Positions 9,388 through 19,192 of a stretch of 53,076 nt of DNA are shown here, piece by piece. The notes beneath the pieces were generated by a model. It saw only the letters and a program-made list of their open reading frames with translations. It did no database searches and was not told the DNA's origin. The stretch covers positions 1-53,076 of the forward strand of contig CABYXZ010000009.1 of NCBI GenBank assembly GCA_902523065.1, given 5' to 3'. This stretch comes from an uncultured Marinoscillum sp. Its GTDB lineage: Bacteria > Bacteroidota > Bacteroidia > Cytophagales > MED-G16. How positions within the stretch are numbered: the stretch's first letter is position 1; each line of letters begins with the position of its first letter. The position numbers and the translations under genes were made by a program.

Positions 9388-11037
9388 ATGGCCCTCATTA
9401 ACAACAACATATCAAACCTAACTTATTTATTTATTATATCATTATTATTATCGTGCTCCAGTGGCCAAGAAAAGAAATTACCTCAAGAACCGATATCCTG
9501 TGATATATTGATTTCTAATGGCACCATATATGATGGATCAGGTTCTAAGCCATATGTTGGATCTCTGGCAATTAAAGACGATAAAATTATCTATGTTGGA
9601 GAGAATACAGACTTTCAAGCTGACACAGTAATTGACGCAACAGATCTTGCTGTCTCACCAGGTTTTATTAACATGTTAAGTTGGGGATACAATTCTCTTA
9701 TGGACGACGGAAGAGCGTTGTCTGATCTTAAGCAGGGTGTAACTTTAGAAATATTTGGAGAGGGGACATCACCTGGTCCATACTGGAAAGATGGTAAATT
9801 CATATCATTTGGTGAGGCAATGACAATGTTAGAAAAAAAAGGGGTATCTGTCAATATAGGTTCTTTCCTAGGCGCGGCAACCACAAGAATTTTAGAGGTT
9901 GGTTACAAGAATAGGCAGGCTACACCGAGTGAGATGGAAAGGATGAAAGGACATGTGGAAAATTCAATGAAAGAGGGGGCAATGGGTATTGGCTCATCAC
10001 TTATTTATGCTCCTGGTGACTATGCCTCTACAGAAGAACTGACGGAGTTAAGTAAGGTAGCATCAGAATATGGAGGAATGTATATTTCTCACCTTCGAAG
10101 CGAAGGAACTAATTTATTAGAGGCACTTGAAGAGTTAATATCAATTTCTAGAAATGCAAATATACCAGCGGAGGTATATCATCTTAAAGCCTCCAGGGAA
10201 CCAAATTGGTCAAAGTTAGATGATGTCATAAAAAGGATTGAGGAAGTTAGAAAAGAAGGTTTAAAAATTACAGCTGATATCTATACCTACAATGCCAGCT
10301 CCACTGGGTTAACTGGCGTAATACCCACCTGGGTACAAGAAGGTGGTCACAGGGCATGGATAAATAGAATGAAAGATCCTGAGGTAAGGCCAAGATTACT
10401 TGCAGACATAAGAGAGCAGTTAGATGAGCAACCACCTGAAGGAATATTATTGGTTGGTTTTAAAACCTCAAAAATGTCACGAAAATATTTAGCAAAGACT
10501 GTAGCTGAGGCTGCAGCTATGAGAGGTCAGACACCAGAGGAAGCAATTGTAGATATGGTGATTGAAGATGACCACAGAATACAGTGTATTTATTTCAGTA
10601 TGTCAGAAGATAATATAAGGAAGAAGATTCAACTCCCATGGGTTTCCTTCTGTTCAGATGCTGGCTCATATAGTGACATTTCAAAAAAATTTAGAACTCA
10701 CCCAAGAGCATTTGGTAGTTTTATCAGAGTGCTAGGAAAATATTCTAGGGACGAAGGCTTATTCCCACTCGAGGAGGGAATAAGAAGATTAACTCAATTG
10801 CCTGCATCAAATTTAAATATTGAATCAATAGGCATGTTGAAAGAAAATTATTTTGCAGATGTAGTAATATTTGATCCTGAGAAAGTAGATGATAATGCTA
10901 CCTTTGAGGAACCGTTACAGTTTGCGGTTGGGGTGGAGCATGTGTTTGTTAACGGAGTTCAGGTACTTTTGAATGGTGAACACACAGGAAAATACTCTGG
11001 TAGATTTGTTAAGGGTCCAGGATATTCTAAAATTTAA
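9388..11037 (+). CDS. D-aminoacylase-like amidohydrolase lipoprotein lacking the HxH metal motif
   Basis: The 549-residue protein has a lipoprotein signal (LLLSC, lipid-carrying Cys23) and an N-acyl-D-amino-acid deacylase/amidohydrolase body: NGTIYDGSGSKPYVGSLAI near residue 44-62 is the small beta-sandwich and the rest is the TIM barrel. In active relatives the first barrel strand reads PGFIDxHxH; here it reads PGFINMLSWG (91-100), with neither histidine. The cysteine site is replaced by GEG (124-126). Other ligands are kept: H235 in YISHLRSEG, H265 in VYHLKAS and D424 in SDAG. One metal site may therefore survive. The enzyme probably sits on the outer or inner membrane facing the periplasm. 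It could hydrolyse D-amino-acid derivatives or cyclic amides, but activity is uncertain. Its end overlaps the convergent sulfatase gene by four bases. Confidence 0.78.
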   Translation: MALINNNISNLTYLFIISLLLSCSSGQEKKLPQEPISCDILISNGTIYDGSGSKPYVGSLAIKDDKIIYVGENTDFQADTVIDATDLAVSPGFINMLSWGYNSLMDDGRALSDLKQGVTLEIFGEGTSPGPYWKDGKFISFGEAMTMLEKKGVSVNIGSFLGAATTRILEVGYKNRQATPSEMERMKGHVENSMKEGAMGIGSSLIYAPGDYASTEELTELSKVASEYGGMYISHLRSEGTNLLEALEELISISRNANIPAEVYHLKASREPNWSKLDDVIKRIEEVRKEGLKITADIYTYNASSTGLTGVIPTWVQEGGHRAWINRMKDPEVRPRLLADIREQLDEQPPEGILLVGFKTSKMSRKYLAKTVAEAAAMRGQTPEEAIVDMVIEDDHRIQCIYFSMSEDNIRKKIQLPWVSFCSDAGSYSDISKKFRTHPRAFGSFIRVLGKYSRDEGLFPLEEGIRRLTQLPASNLNIESIGMLKENYFADVVIFDPEKVDDNATFEEPLQFAVGVEHVFVNGVQVLLNGEHTGKYSGRFVKGPGYSKI

Positions 11038-12671
11038 TTTCTGGTCTTATTTTTATCTAGATATTTCTGGATATAAAAATCATTTAACTCGTCAGAGTCT
11101 TTGTACTTCTTCCTTAATAACTCTAATCTAATATGAAGATCTTCTCTTACTTCTGAGTAATTATTATCATCATATATGTTATTAAGTTCGTAAGGATCTT
11201 TCTTCCTGTCATACATTTCCCACTCATCTACGTCATAGTAGAATCTTACTAATTTATAATCTTTACTTACTATCCCGTAATGTCTCTTCACCATGTGTAC
11301 AGAAGGGTATTCATAGTAATGATAATATACTTCTTCTCTATCCCAATTTTCGTTATTACCTGTTAAAAGTGGCATAAGACTTTCACCTTGCATATCACTA
11401 GGTGAATCAATCATTGCAGCCTCTAAAAAGGTTTGAGCAAAATCTAAATTTTGAACCATTTCATCATTAGTTATTCCTGGCTTTATTTTGTTTGGCCACC
11501 TGATAAGTAATGGGGTTTTGAATGATTCATCATATATAAACCTTTTATCAAACCAACCATGCTCTCCGAGATAAAACCCCTGATCAGATGTATATACCAC
11601 AATTGTATTCTTATCTAGACCTGATTCATCTAAATAATTAAGGACTCTACCTACGTTATCATCAACAGATGATATTGTAGCTAGGTAATCTTGCATATAC
11701 CTTTGAAACTTCCATCTCATTTTCTGAGTGTCGTCCATTACAGGCCAATTCTTTTTGAAGTCATCACTTATCTTATTTAGTGTGACATCGTACTCTGCTT
11801 TCTGTTCATCATTAGCTCTTCCATATCTACTAAAGAACTGATTAGGATTAGACCTAACTAGATTTTTTCTTTCGTTTACATATACAATCTCAGGTTCTGC
11901 TCCCCCCATCTCCTTAATTGTAGCTGGCCAAACCTTACTGTCTTCCATATATCTCATATGAGTAAGTAAATTCATTTCTGCAGATTTTGCTGCGCTTCCT
12001 CTGTTAGAATAGTCATCAAACAAAGTTTTTGGTTCTGGAAATTTTTTCTCATAGAACTCAGCAAACTTATCAGCTCTTGGCCACCAGGCCCTGTGTGGTG
12101 CTTTATGGAGATACATCATAAGAAAAGGTTTGTTTACGTCTCTCTTATTTTTAAACCAGTCAAGTGTTAAGTCAGTTATAATATCAGTAACATATCCTGT
12201 TATAATTGTGTCTTTATCTTTTCCTAGAAACTTAGGATTTATGTAGTCTCCCTGACCTGGTAATATCAGAAAATCATCAACTCCTTTTGGGTTATTCCCA
12301 AAGTGTAGTTTTCCAAACATTGCAGTCTGGTAACCTGCTTTTTTAAATAATTGAGGAAAAGTAACCTGTGTAGTGTCGAAAGGAGAGTGATTATCAATTT
12401 TTCCATTTAGGTGACTAAACTTACCAGTTAAAATTGTTGCTCTTGAAGGTGCACATATGGAGTTTGTAACGCATGCATTTGTAAACATAATACCCTCATC
12501 TGCTAATCTATCAATGTTAGGTGTATTTATTAACCTGTCGTCGTATGCGCTTATAGCTTGATACGCATGGTCGTCAGACATGATGAATAATATGTTTGGT
12601 CTTGTATCATATACTTTATTACAAGAAGAAAGGATAGTGGAGACAAATAATAAAGAAAAAATATATTTCAT
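11034..12671 (-). CDS. Secreted lipoprotein sulfatase (type I, formylglycine)
   Basis: A 545-residue arylsulfatase-family enzyme (alkaline phosphatase superfamily). The lipoprotein signal ends in SSC (Cys17). The metal-binding start NILFIMSDDHAYQAISAYDD and the modification motif CAPSR (Cys73 onward) followed by ATILTGK are intact, so the cysteine should be oxidised to formylglycine. Later motifs include GKLHFG and the LGEHGWFDKRFIYDESF block typical of sulfatases acting on sulfated glycans. The frame is open further upstream to 12794, but that stretch lies inside the oligopeptidase gene; the ATG at 12671 gives a proper signal peptide four bases after the preceding stop. It is the last gene of the minus-strand unit. 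The substrate is probably a sulfated polysaccharide; no glycosidase of a clear PUL lies nearby. Confidence 0.9.
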   Translation of the reverse strand: MKYIFSLLFVSTILSSCNKVYDTRPNILFIMSDDHAYQAISAYDDRLINTPNIDRLADEGIMFTNACVTNSICAPSRATILTGKFSHLNGKIDNHSPFDTTQVTFPQLFKKAGYQTAMFGKLHFGNNPKGVDDFLILPGQGDYINPKFLGKDKDTIITGYVTDIITDLTLDWFKNKRDVNKPFLMMYLHKAPHRAWWPRADKFAEFYEKKFPEPKTLFDDYSNRGSAAKSAEMNLLTHMRYMEDSKVWPATIKEMGGAEPEIVYVNERKNLVRSNPNQFFSRYGRANDEQKAEYDVTLNKISDDFKKNWPVMDDTQKMRWKFQRYMQDYLATISSVDDNVGRVLNYLDESGLDKNTIVVYTSDQGFYLGEHGWFDKRFIYDESFKTPLLIRWPNKIKPGITNDEMVQNLDFAQTFLEAAMIDSPSDMQGESLMPLLTGNNENWDREEVYYHYYEYPSVHMVKRHYGIVSKDYKLVRFYYDVDEWEMYDRKKDPYELNNIYDDNNYSEVREDLHIRLELLRKKYKDSDELNDFYIQKYLDKNKTRN

Positions 12672-12675
12672 AATT

Positions 12676-14775
12676 CTAATCAAGAAGTGAGACAAAGAAG
12701 GCATACTCCATTGCGGTCTCTTTATAAGCTTCAAATCTACCTGAAGCACCACCATGGCCCGCCTCCATATTACAATACATAAGTAGTGGCTCATTATTTG
12801 TCCTTCTATCTCTTAGTCTTGCGATCCATTTTGCTGGCTCAAAGTATTGCACTTGCGAGTCATGATATCCCGTAGTTATAAAAATTGCCGGATAATCTTT
12901 CTCTTCAACTTGGTCATAAGGTGAATAAGAGAGCATGTATTCGTATGAATCTTTATTGTTTGGATTACCCCACTCATCATACTCGAATGTGGTAAGAGGA
13001 ATATCTTCATCAAGCATAGTTGTCACCACGTCGACAAACGGAACTGCAGCAACTATACCCTTGAAAAGTTCAGGAGCCATATTTGCAACTGCACCCATGA
13101 GTAATCCACCAGCACTTCCTCCCATAGCAAACAATTTGTTTTCATTTGCATATCCTTCTTTTATCAAAAACTTACCGGCGTCAATAAAGTCATTAAAAGT
13201 ATTCTTTTTCTTAAACATTTTCCCGTCATCATACCAGCCTCTTCCGAGGTACTGACTTCCTCTAATATGAGCAATTGCATAAACAAAACCTCTGTCAAGA
13301 AGACTTAGCCTAACAGAGCTAAAGCTTGCATTGTTTGTGATCCCATATGAGCCATAACCGTATAGAAGAAGTGGGTTTTGACCTTCATTGAACATATCTT
13401 TTCTGTAAACTAGTGATACCGGAACTTTTTTCCCGTCTCTAGCCTCTGCCCAAACCCTCTTACTTTGGTAGTTATTTTTATCAAACTTACCTCCAAGGAC
13501 CTCAGTCTCTTTTAGAACCTTCATATCTTTTGAAATCATGTCATACTCAACTACCGAGTTAGGAGTCGTCATTGATGAGTAGCTGTACCTAAATTTAGAT
13601 GTATTCATCTCAGGGTTTGCGCTCGAGTAGAGAGAGTATGCCTCTTCCTCAAAATTAATATAATGCCTTCCTTTTCCGCTCCATGGTCTAATATCAACTC
13701 TTCTTAAACCATTTTCCCTCTCGGTCAACACGAGGAAATCATTAAAGACTTCAACACCCTCCAGAAGCACATCATCTCTGTGAGGAACATATTCTTTCCA
13801 GTTTTTAGAGTTGGTTTTATTTTCAGGACAACTCATCAGTTTGAAGTTTGTCGCACCATCTTTGTTTGTTGTAATATACCATTTGTCCTTGAAATGAGAT
13901 ATAGAATACTCAAGTCCGTTAACTCTCTCTTGAAATATTTTAAACTTTCCATCTGGATTGTCTGCATTTAATATTCTGTACTCTTGGGATAATGTTGCGC
14001 TTGATCCAATCACAATATATTTATCTGTTTTAGTTTTATATGAGAAAACACTAAACGTTTCGTCATCCTCAAAATACACTTCTTCTCCAGTTCCACTTTG
14101 TCCAACTTTGTATCTCATTACCCTATCGCTTCTGAGAGTTTCTAAATCTTTTGAATTATAAAAAATGGTTTTGTTATCATTTGCCCAGGTAATAGAACCT
14201 GACGAATTTGGAATATTTTTTTCAATTATTTCTCTTGTTTCAAGGTCCATAAAATAGATTGTGTATATCCTTCTACTAACAGTGTCAATACTGTAGGCCA
14301 TTGTCTTATTGTCTGGACTTATCTCAATTGTGCCAACTCGAAAATATTCGTAACCCTCTGACATCAAGTTAGCATCGATAAGGATTTCTTCATCACTATC
14401 GAGTGATCCTTTCTTTCTGCAGTAGATAGGATACTGTTTATCCTTCTCGTACCTTGTGTAGTAGAAATATTCATTCTCGAAGTATGGAACAGAGCTGTCG
14501 TCTTCTTTAATTCTAGACTTTATCTCTTGAAATATTTCTTCTTCTAGAGGCTTATAATCTTTCATGTACTCATTCCTGTAGTCATTCTCTTCGTTAAGAT
14601 ATTTTATCACCTCCTCGTCGTCTCTTTTATTAAGCCAGTAGTACTCATCTAATCTGTCGTCTCCATGTTTGGATAGGATCTTCTCAATTTTATTTGCTTT
14701 CGGTTCAATAAGTTGATTCTTGTTCATATCGCATGAAATGATTAGGGTTAATATTAATATTATAATTGTTCTCAT
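12676..14775 (-). CDS. ptrB: Oligopeptidase B-like serine peptidase (S9A), lipoprotein
   Basis: This 699-residue prolyl-oligopeptidase-family enzyme most resembles oligopeptidase B, which cleaves short peptides after basic residues. The N-terminal beta-propeller starts after the [12 protein letters not shown] motif (residues 45-56). The catalytic triad is visible: S554 in GGSAGG, D639 in YHDSQVQ and H674 in [12 protein letters not shown] lipoprotein signal (LIISC, Cys15) places it outside the cytoplasm, anchored to a membrane, which is unlike cytoplasmic E. coli PtrB but common in Bacteroidota. The start overlaps the gmhA stop by four bases, and the sulfatase begins four bases after its own stop, so the genes are translated as a unit. 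Confidence 0.9.
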   Translation of the reverse strand: MRTIIILILTLIISCDMNKNQLIEPKANKIEKILSKHGDDRLDEYYWLNKRDDEEVIKYLNEENDYRNEYMKDYKPLEEEIFQEIKSRIKEDDSSVPYFENEYFYYTRYEKDKQYPIYCRKKGSLDSDEEILIDANLMSEGYEYFRVGTIEISPDNKTMAYSIDTVSRRIYTIYFMDLETREIIEKNIPNSSGSITWANDNKTIFYNSKDLETLRSDRVMRYKVGQSGTGEEVYFEDDETFSVFSYKTKTDKYIVIGSSATLSQEYRILNADNPDGKFKIFQERVNGLEYSISHFKDKWYITTNKDGATNFKLMSCPENKTNSKNWKEYVPHRDDVLLEGVEVFNDFLVLTERENGLRRVDIRPWSGKGRHYINFEEEAYSLYSSANPEMNTSKFRYSYSSMTTPNSVVEYDMISKDMKVLKETEVLGGKFDKNNYQSKRVWAEARDGKKVPVSLVYRKDMFNEGQNPLLLYGYGSYGITNNASFSSVRLSLLDRGFVYAIAHIRGSQYLGRGWYDDGKMFKKKNTFNDFIDAGKFLIKEGYANENKLFAMGGSAGGLLMGAVANMAPELFKGIVAAVPFVDVVTTMLDEDIPLTTFEYDEWGNPNNKDSYEYMLSYSPYDQVEEKDYPAIFITTGYHDSQVQYFEPAKWIARLRDRRTNNEPLLMYCNMEAGHGGASGRFEAYKETAMEYAFFVSLLD

Positions 14776-15341
14776 AGATTTTTTTCAATAAGTAAAATAA
14801 GTATGTGGATTACTTTTATGTGAATTTCTTGAATTCTGTCTGAATATCCAAAATGAGGCACTCGAATTTCAATATCACAAAGGTCGGAAAGTTCTCCTCC
14901 ATCTTTTCCCGTGAGAGCAACAACCTTAATTCCCTTTCTGTTGGCCTCTTCAGCTGCTCTTATGACATTTGTTGACTTTCCACTGGTACTTATCGCTAGG
15001 AGAACATCACCTGTATTTCCTACAGACTCAACGTATCTAGAGAAGATTGCATCAAAACCATAGTCATTACCAACACACGTTATGTGTGATGGATCAGATA
15101 TAGATACTGCTGGTATTGGTGATCTTTCCTCTCTAAACTTTCCAGTTAATTCTTCTGCGAAGTGCATTGCGTCACACATAGAACCACCGTTACCACAAGA
15201 AATGATTTTACCTCCATTGTCAATACTCTCAGTCATAATTTTTGCTGATTCCTCTATAGCATTAATTGTTGCATCGTCATTGATAAATTTATCTATAACA
15301 TTTTTCGCCTCGTTAAGCTCTTTCAAGATTTGATCTTTCAT
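14772..15341 (-). CDS. gmhA: Sedoheptulose-7-phosphate isomerase GmhA
   Basis: GmhA converts D-sedoheptulose 7-phosphate to D-glycero-D-manno-heptose 7-phosphate, the first step to ADP-heptose for lipopolysaccharide core. The 189 residues form one SIS domain: [20 protein letters not shown] (residues 49-68) holds the zinc ligands H60 and E64, [16 protein letters not shown] is the active-site helix and STSGKS (118-123) binds the phosphate. The C-terminal [10 protein letters not shown] contributes further ligands. The gene overlaps the ABC exporter upstream and the peptidase downstream by four bases each. Co-occurrence with an MsbA-like exporter fits an envelope-lipid role. No other heptose gene is seen in the window. 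Confidence 0.92.
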   Translation of the reverse strand: MKDQILKELNEAKNVIDKFINDDATINAIEESAKIMTESIDNGGKIISCGNGGSMCDAMHFAEELTGKFREERSPIPAVSISDPSHITCVGNDYGFDAIFSRYVESVGNTGDVLLAISTSGKSTNVIRAAEEANRKGIKVVALTGKDGGELSDLCDIEIRVPHFGYSDRIQEIHIKVIHILILLIEKNL

Positions 15342-17173
15342 ACGTTTTGCATTTTAATAAACTTGGAGTAAACATTATTTGATTTGATAAGATCATTGTG
15401 TTTACCAATTTCAACAATTTTACCATTGTCCACTACAATTATTTTATCAACGTTTTTAATTGTGCTTAGTCTGTGAGCAATAATTATTGATGTCCTATTT
15501 TTCATAACTTCCTCTATTGCTTTCTGAACTGAACTTTCGGACTCAGAATCGAGAGAGGATGTCGCCTCATCAAAAATTAGAATTGGAGGGTCCTTATATA
15601 TAGCTCTGGCTATACAAATTCTTTGTCTCTGACCTCCTGATAATTTAAGTCCTCTTTCTCCTATCACAGTATCAAACTTATCCTCAAGGCTATTGATAAA
15701 TTTGTAGGCGTTAGCAACTTTTGCAGACTCAATAATTTTTTCCTCATCAATTGATTCATCACCGAAGGAGATATTATTTCTAATTGAGTCATGAAATAGT
15801 ATTGATTCTTGGGTCACTATACCAATGATATTTCTTAATTGACTTGTGTTGTAACGAGAAATGTCTATACCGTCTACTAATACTTTCCCTTTATCAACTA
15901 TATAGAATTTTGATAATAAATCGATTATTGTTGATTTACCTCCACCAGAGGGTCCAACTATCGCCACCTTCTCTCCTTTATTTATCTTAAAGGAAATGTT
16001 TTTAAGTACATCCTCCTCATCATAAGCAAAACTCACGTTGTTAAATTCGATTCCTTTTTTTAGGATTTCTATATTTATATCACCACTCACTGACTCTCTG
16101 ATATCTAACTTATCAACATATTCGAATACTCTATCAGCAGAGGCTAGACCTCTTTGTACTGTGTTAAATGTGGTAGTCATAGTTTTTGCTGGTGGAATTA
16201 CCTGAGAGAAAATAATGATAAATGCTATGAACTCAGAAGCGCTTACATCTGAAGAATTGTCTAGGACCATCTCTCCTCCGATTAAAAGTATTACCGCGAC
16301 TGTTGTTATACTAAGGAACTCAGACAAAGGGTTGGATAATTCAAACCTTTTGTACATGGATAGGTTTTGTTTTCCATACTCTTTTACCTCATCGTTGAAT
16401 TTATCTTTCATCTTGTCTTGAGCAGTAAAGAGTTTTATTATTCTCATTCCGTCCAGAGTTTCATTAATTATGTTATTTATATTACCAAGAGCAGTCTGAC
16501 TAAACGCAGCTTTTATTTTTAAGTGTTTTGCTATATATGCTATAGCTCCTCCTGCAACTGGAATTAGTATTACGGTATATAAGGTGAGCTTTAGAGATAT
16601 AGAACTTAATATAAAAAATAAACCTATGATAAGAGCTGGTTCCTTGAATAATACGGTAATGGAATTTATCACAGAGTTTTCAATTTGTTGAATATCACTG
16701 GTTACTCTGGATATAACATCTCCCTTTTTCTTGTCAGTAAAAAAATTAATTTTAAAGTTTATTATTTTATTGTATAAAGACTTTCTTAGGTTAGTTACAA
16801 CTCTTACTCTTACCCTTGCCAATATCACTGCAGATAAATATCTAAAAAGGTTAGCTAAGAAAACAGAACACAGTATCACCAGGCAAACGAACTGTAGAGC
16901 TTCTTTCCTCCCACCATCAGATATTAGGCTGTTAAAATAGGTATAAAATAGTGACCTTATGTAATCAACTGAGAAGCTAAAATTATTGTTCTGGCTTAGT
17001 TTTCTAGTTTCTTCAATATCAACTTGATCAAATAGTACTTCTAGTAATGGTATCAGTATAGAGAAGTTAATCATACTGAAAAGAATGTAAAAACTTGTCA
17101 AAATTACGTATAGAGGTATAATTTTGCCGTAAGGAGACGCGTGAGCAAGAATTCTTAGGTAAGTTTTCATCAT
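15338..17173 (-). CDS. MsbA-like ABC exporter (fused membrane and ATPase domains)
   Basis: A 611-residue ABC half-transporter with six transmembrane helices in residues 15-330 and an ATP-binding domain after about 375. The ATPase motifs are complete: Walker [10 protein letters not shown] at 407-415, Q-loop Q455, signature LSGGQRQR at 511-518, Walker [13 protein letters not shown] with D535/E536 and the switch histidine H567 in AHRLST. The family exports lipid A-linked core, other lipids or peptides; the adjacent gmhA favours a lipopolysaccharide role. It leads the minus-strand unit and is head to head with the L31 gene across a 93-base gap. Two adjacent ATG codons open it (17171-17173 and 17168-17170); either could be used. 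Confidence 0.9.
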   Translation of the reverse strand: MMKTYLRILAHASPYGKIIPLYVILTSFYILFSMINFSILIPLLEVLFDQVDIEETRKLSQNNNFSFSVDYIRSLFYTYFNSLISDGGRKEALQFVCLVILCSVFLANLFRYLSAVILARVRVRVVTNLRKSLYNKIINFKINFFTDKKKGDVISRVTSDIQQIENSVINSITVLFKEPALIIGLFFILSSISLKLTLYTVILIPVAGGAIAYIAKHLKIKAAFSQTALGNINNIINETLDGMRIIKLFTAQDKMKDKFNDEVKEYGKQNLSMYKRFELSNPLSEFLSITTVAVILLIGGEMVLDNSSDVSASEFIAFIIIFSQVIPPAKTMTTTFNTVQRGLASADRVFEYVDKLDIRESVSGDINIEILKKGIEFNNVSFAYDEEDVLKNISFKINKGEKVAIVGPSGGGKSTIIDLLSKFYIVDKGKVLVDGIDISRYNTSQLRNIIGIVTQESILFHDSIRNNISFGDESIDEEKIIESAKVANAYKFINSLEDKFDTVIGERGLKLSGGQRQRICIARAIYKDPPILIFDEATSSLDSESESSVQKAIEEVMKNRTSIIIAHRLSTIKNVDKIIVVDNGKIVEIGKHNDLIKSNNVYSKFIKMQNV

Positions 17174-17203
17174 GCAAAACTAAGAATAATATTTCACTCA
17201 TTT

Positions 17204-17234
17204 TTTGTAAAAAAATAACATTTTGATAGCTTTG
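17204..17234 (+). promoter_or_regulatory. Full Bacteroidota promoter for rpmE2
   Basis: TTTG at 17204-17207 and TAGCTTTG at 17227-17234 match the -33 and -7 elements (TTTG and TAnnTTTG) with a 19-base spacer, which is the preferred spacing. The predicted start is near 17241, about 25 bases before the L31 ATG. It is the only promoter in the window where both elements fit exactly. Confidence 0.75.
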
Positions 17235-17266
17235 CACACCTTTACTTAAAAAAAGGAAATTAAAAT

Positions 17267-17983
17267 ATGAAAAAAGATATCCATCCAGATTATAAAGAAG
17301 TAGTCTTTCAGGACGTTCAGAGTGATTTCAAATTTCTAACGAGATCAACTATGTCTTCTGACGAAACGATCAAGTGGGAAGATGGAAAAGAGTATCCTCT
17401 AATAAAAGTAGAAGTTAGCTCTGCATCACACCCGTTCTACACAGGAAAGAAAATATTTGTTGACACGGCTGGTAGAGTTGAGAAATTTAACCAAAAATAT
17501 AAGGCAAAACAATCTGCAAAGCCTGCTGCTGAAACTAAACCTGTTCAGGAAGAACCTACAAAGCCTGCTAGTGTTAAAGAAGTAGCACCTGAAGTAAATG
17601 ACACTCCAGCTGTAGAGGAAGCGAAAGAAGAAACTCCTAAGGCTGAAGACGTGAAAGCAGAAGTTCCATCTGAGGAGGCTAAAGAAGAGGTACCTGCTGC
17701 AGAGGAAGTGAAAGAAGAAACTCCTAAGGCTGAAGACGTGAAGGCAGAAGCACCAGCTGAGGAGGCTAAAGAAGAGGCGCCTGCTGCAGAGGAAGTGAAA
17801 GAAGAGGCACCGGCAGCAGAAGAAGTAAAAGAAGAGGCACCGGCAGCAGAAGAAGTAAAAGCAGAAGCACCATCCGAGGAGGAGGCAAAAGAAGAGGCAC
17901 CGGCAGCAGAAGAAGAAGTTAAAGACGAAGCCCCAAAGGCTGAGGATAAGGAAGAGGAGGGTGACAATGAAAAAGAAAACTAG
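17267..17983 (+). CDS. rpmE2: Ribosomal protein L31 type B with long acidic Ala/Glu/Lys/Pro tail
   Basis: Residues 1-82 are a complete L31 type B ([44 protein letters not shown]) with no zinc-binding cysteines. Ordinary L31 proteins stop near here. This one continues for about 155 residues of low-complexity sequence dominated by Glu, Ala, Lys, Pro and Val in repeating units such as [10 protein letters not shown]. The tail is strongly acidic overall and probably disordered, perhaps helical in parts. Shorter tails are known on L31 of Bacteroidota; this is a long example. It would project from the 50S subunit unless removed. The gene has its own promoter and terminator and is therefore monocistronic. 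Confidence 0.9.
   Translation: MKKDIHPDYKEVVFQDVQSDFKFLTRSTMSSDETIKWEDGKEYPLIKVEVSSASHPFYTGKKIFVDTAGRVEKFNQKYKAKQSAKPAAETKPVQEEPTKPASVKEVAPEVNDTPAVEEAKEETPKAEDVKAEVPSEEAKEEVPAAEEVKEETPKAEDVKAEAPAEEAKEEAPAAEEVKEEAPAAEEVKEEAPAAEEVKAEAPSEEEAKEEAPAAEEEVKDEAPKAEDKEEEGDNEKEN
17609..17940 (+). repeat. In-frame low-complexity repeats encoding the L31 tail
   Basis: Degenerate 27-33-base units coding for variants of [10 protein letters not shown] are tandemly repeated about ten times. Some neighbours are identical over more than 25 bases (for example around 17805-17860), which points to slippage or unequal recombination. Copy number is likely to vary between strains. Confidence 0.75.
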
Positions 17984-18006
17984 TATCTAATTACACAAAA
18001 CATAAA

Positions 18007-18036
18007 AGTCTTCAAATTCTTGAGGACTTTTTTTTT
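18007..18036 (+). terminator. Rho-independent terminator after rpmE2
   Basis: AGTCTTCAA (18007-18015) pairs with TTGAGGACT (18020-18028) through a four-base loop, giving a nine-pair stem with one G-T wobble, followed by nine T residues (18028-18036). It lies 23 bases after the L31 stop and separates that gene from the holB transcript. It is the clearest terminator in the window. Confidence 0.85.
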
Positions 18037-18043
18037 ATACTTG
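18036..18043 (+). promoter_or_regulatory. Possible -7 box for holB
   Basis: TATACTTG differs from TAnnTTTG at one base and lies 17 bases before the holB ATG, directly at the end of the terminator T-run. It is plausible because the terminator isolates holB from upstream transcription. No exact -33 element is seen. Confidence 0.35.
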
Positions 18044-18060
18044 TATCAACACAACAGAAT

Positions 18061-19188
18061 ATGAAGTTTGCTGACATACCCGGTTTAGAAGAAGAAAAAA
18101 AAAGATTAATTGACTTTTTTAAGAGTGATAAAATTCATCACGCACTTCTATTTTTTGGTCTTGAGGGTTCTGCAAACTTACCGCTGGCATTAAGCTTTGC
18201 TACTTATATTAATTGTGAGAATAAAAAAGAAAATGATTCATGTGGTGAATGTCCATCGTGCCTAAAGATGAATAAATTAATTCATCCCGACGTCCATCTT
18301 ATATTTCCAGTGGCCCCATCACCTAAGATTACTAAGGAGGTGGTTAGTGATAAATATATTGAAAGCTGGAGAGTGTCCTATCTAGAGAATCCTTACATGA
18401 ATGTATTCGATTGGTTCGAGACGTGTGGAATAGAGAATAAACAGCCAAACATATCTAAGGACGAGGCGAGGAACATTATCAAAAAATTATCCCTAAAACC
18501 TTTCGAGTCTAGGTTTAAAATAAATGTGATCTGGCTACCTGAGTTTATGCATAACAGCACGGCAAATGCACTCCTAAAAATTTTAGAGGAGCCTCCTGGA
18601 GACACATTATTTTTTCTTGTTAGTAATAACTACCAGAAACTACTCAGCACAATATTATCTCGAGTGCAGATGTTTAAAGTTAAAAGTTTCGAAGATGAGG
18701 ATATTAAAAATTATTTTAGAAAATTTGATGATGTGAGTGAGAGTGAAGTGGATTCAGCCATATACCTTTCTGGCTCTAACATCAACACTGCTGAGAAAAT
18801 ACTTAGAGACGCAACAGTTGATAATTTGAATTATCTCAAGGAGTGGTTAAGAAACTGCTACAGTGAAAATTTTCTTGAGATAAATAAGAAGCTAGACTGG
18901 TTTAACGATCTCTCAAAAATCAAGAAAAGAGCCTTTCTTATGTATTCTCTTAAGCTTATGCGAGAAGCACTTGTATCAAAAATAGATCTGTCACTAGTCA
19001 AGATATCTGAGGACGAAAAGAACTTCGTGAGTAACTTTAGAAAAACCTTAGATCAGGAGTCCCTTGAAGACTTGATTTTACTTTTGGATAGATCAGTAAG
19101 TTATCTCGATAGAAATGCAAACCCTAAGATTTTATTTTTAGATTTGTCTATCAAAATTTCTAATTTTTTTCAGAAAGTAAAGACTTAA
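18061..19188 (+). CDS. holB: DNA polymerase III delta' subunit-like clamp-loader protein
   Basis: This 375-residue protein is the delta' subunit of the clamp loader that places the sliding clamp on DNA. It opens with the delta' pattern (FADIPGLEEEKKRLIDFFKSD, then KIHHALLFFG), has the four-cysteine zinc module C52, C61, C64, C67, the conserved HPDVH segment and the SRVQ sensor-like motif near residue 200. The P-loop position reads GLEGSANLP and lacks the GK[ST] needed for ATP, as expected for delta'. The C-terminal collar domain follows. It probably starts an operon with the cyclophilin (4 bases later) and the reductase. Confidence 0.88.
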   Translation: MKFADIPGLEEEKKRLIDFFKSDKIHHALLFFGLEGSANLPLALSFATYINCENKKENDSCGECPSCLKMNKLIHPDVHLIFPVAPSPKITKEVVSDKYIESWRVSYLENPYMNVFDWFETCGIENKQPNISKDEARNIIKKLSLKPFESRFKINVIWLPEFMHNSTANALLKILEEPPGDTLFFLVSNNYQKLLSTILSRVQMFKVKSFEDEDIKNYFRKFDDVSESEVDSAIYLSGSNINTAEKILRDATVDNLNYLKEWLRNCYSENFLEINKKLDWFNDLSKIKKRAFLMYSLKLMREALVSKIDLSLVKISEDEKNFVSNFRKTLDQESLEDLILLLDRSVSYLDRNANPKILFLDLSIKISNFFQKVKT

Positions 19189-19192
19189 ACTA

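Noticed and set aside
12672..12794. An upstream extension of the sulfatase frame
   Set aside because: It lies within the oligopeptidase gene, has no signal-like sequence, and the ATG at 12671 gives a proper lipoprotein signal.
17545..17967. A 140-codon minus-strand frame rich in Ser and Ala opposite the L31 tail
   Set aside because: It is the reverse reading of GAAGAGGC-type repeats; it has no domain, no promoter and no start context.
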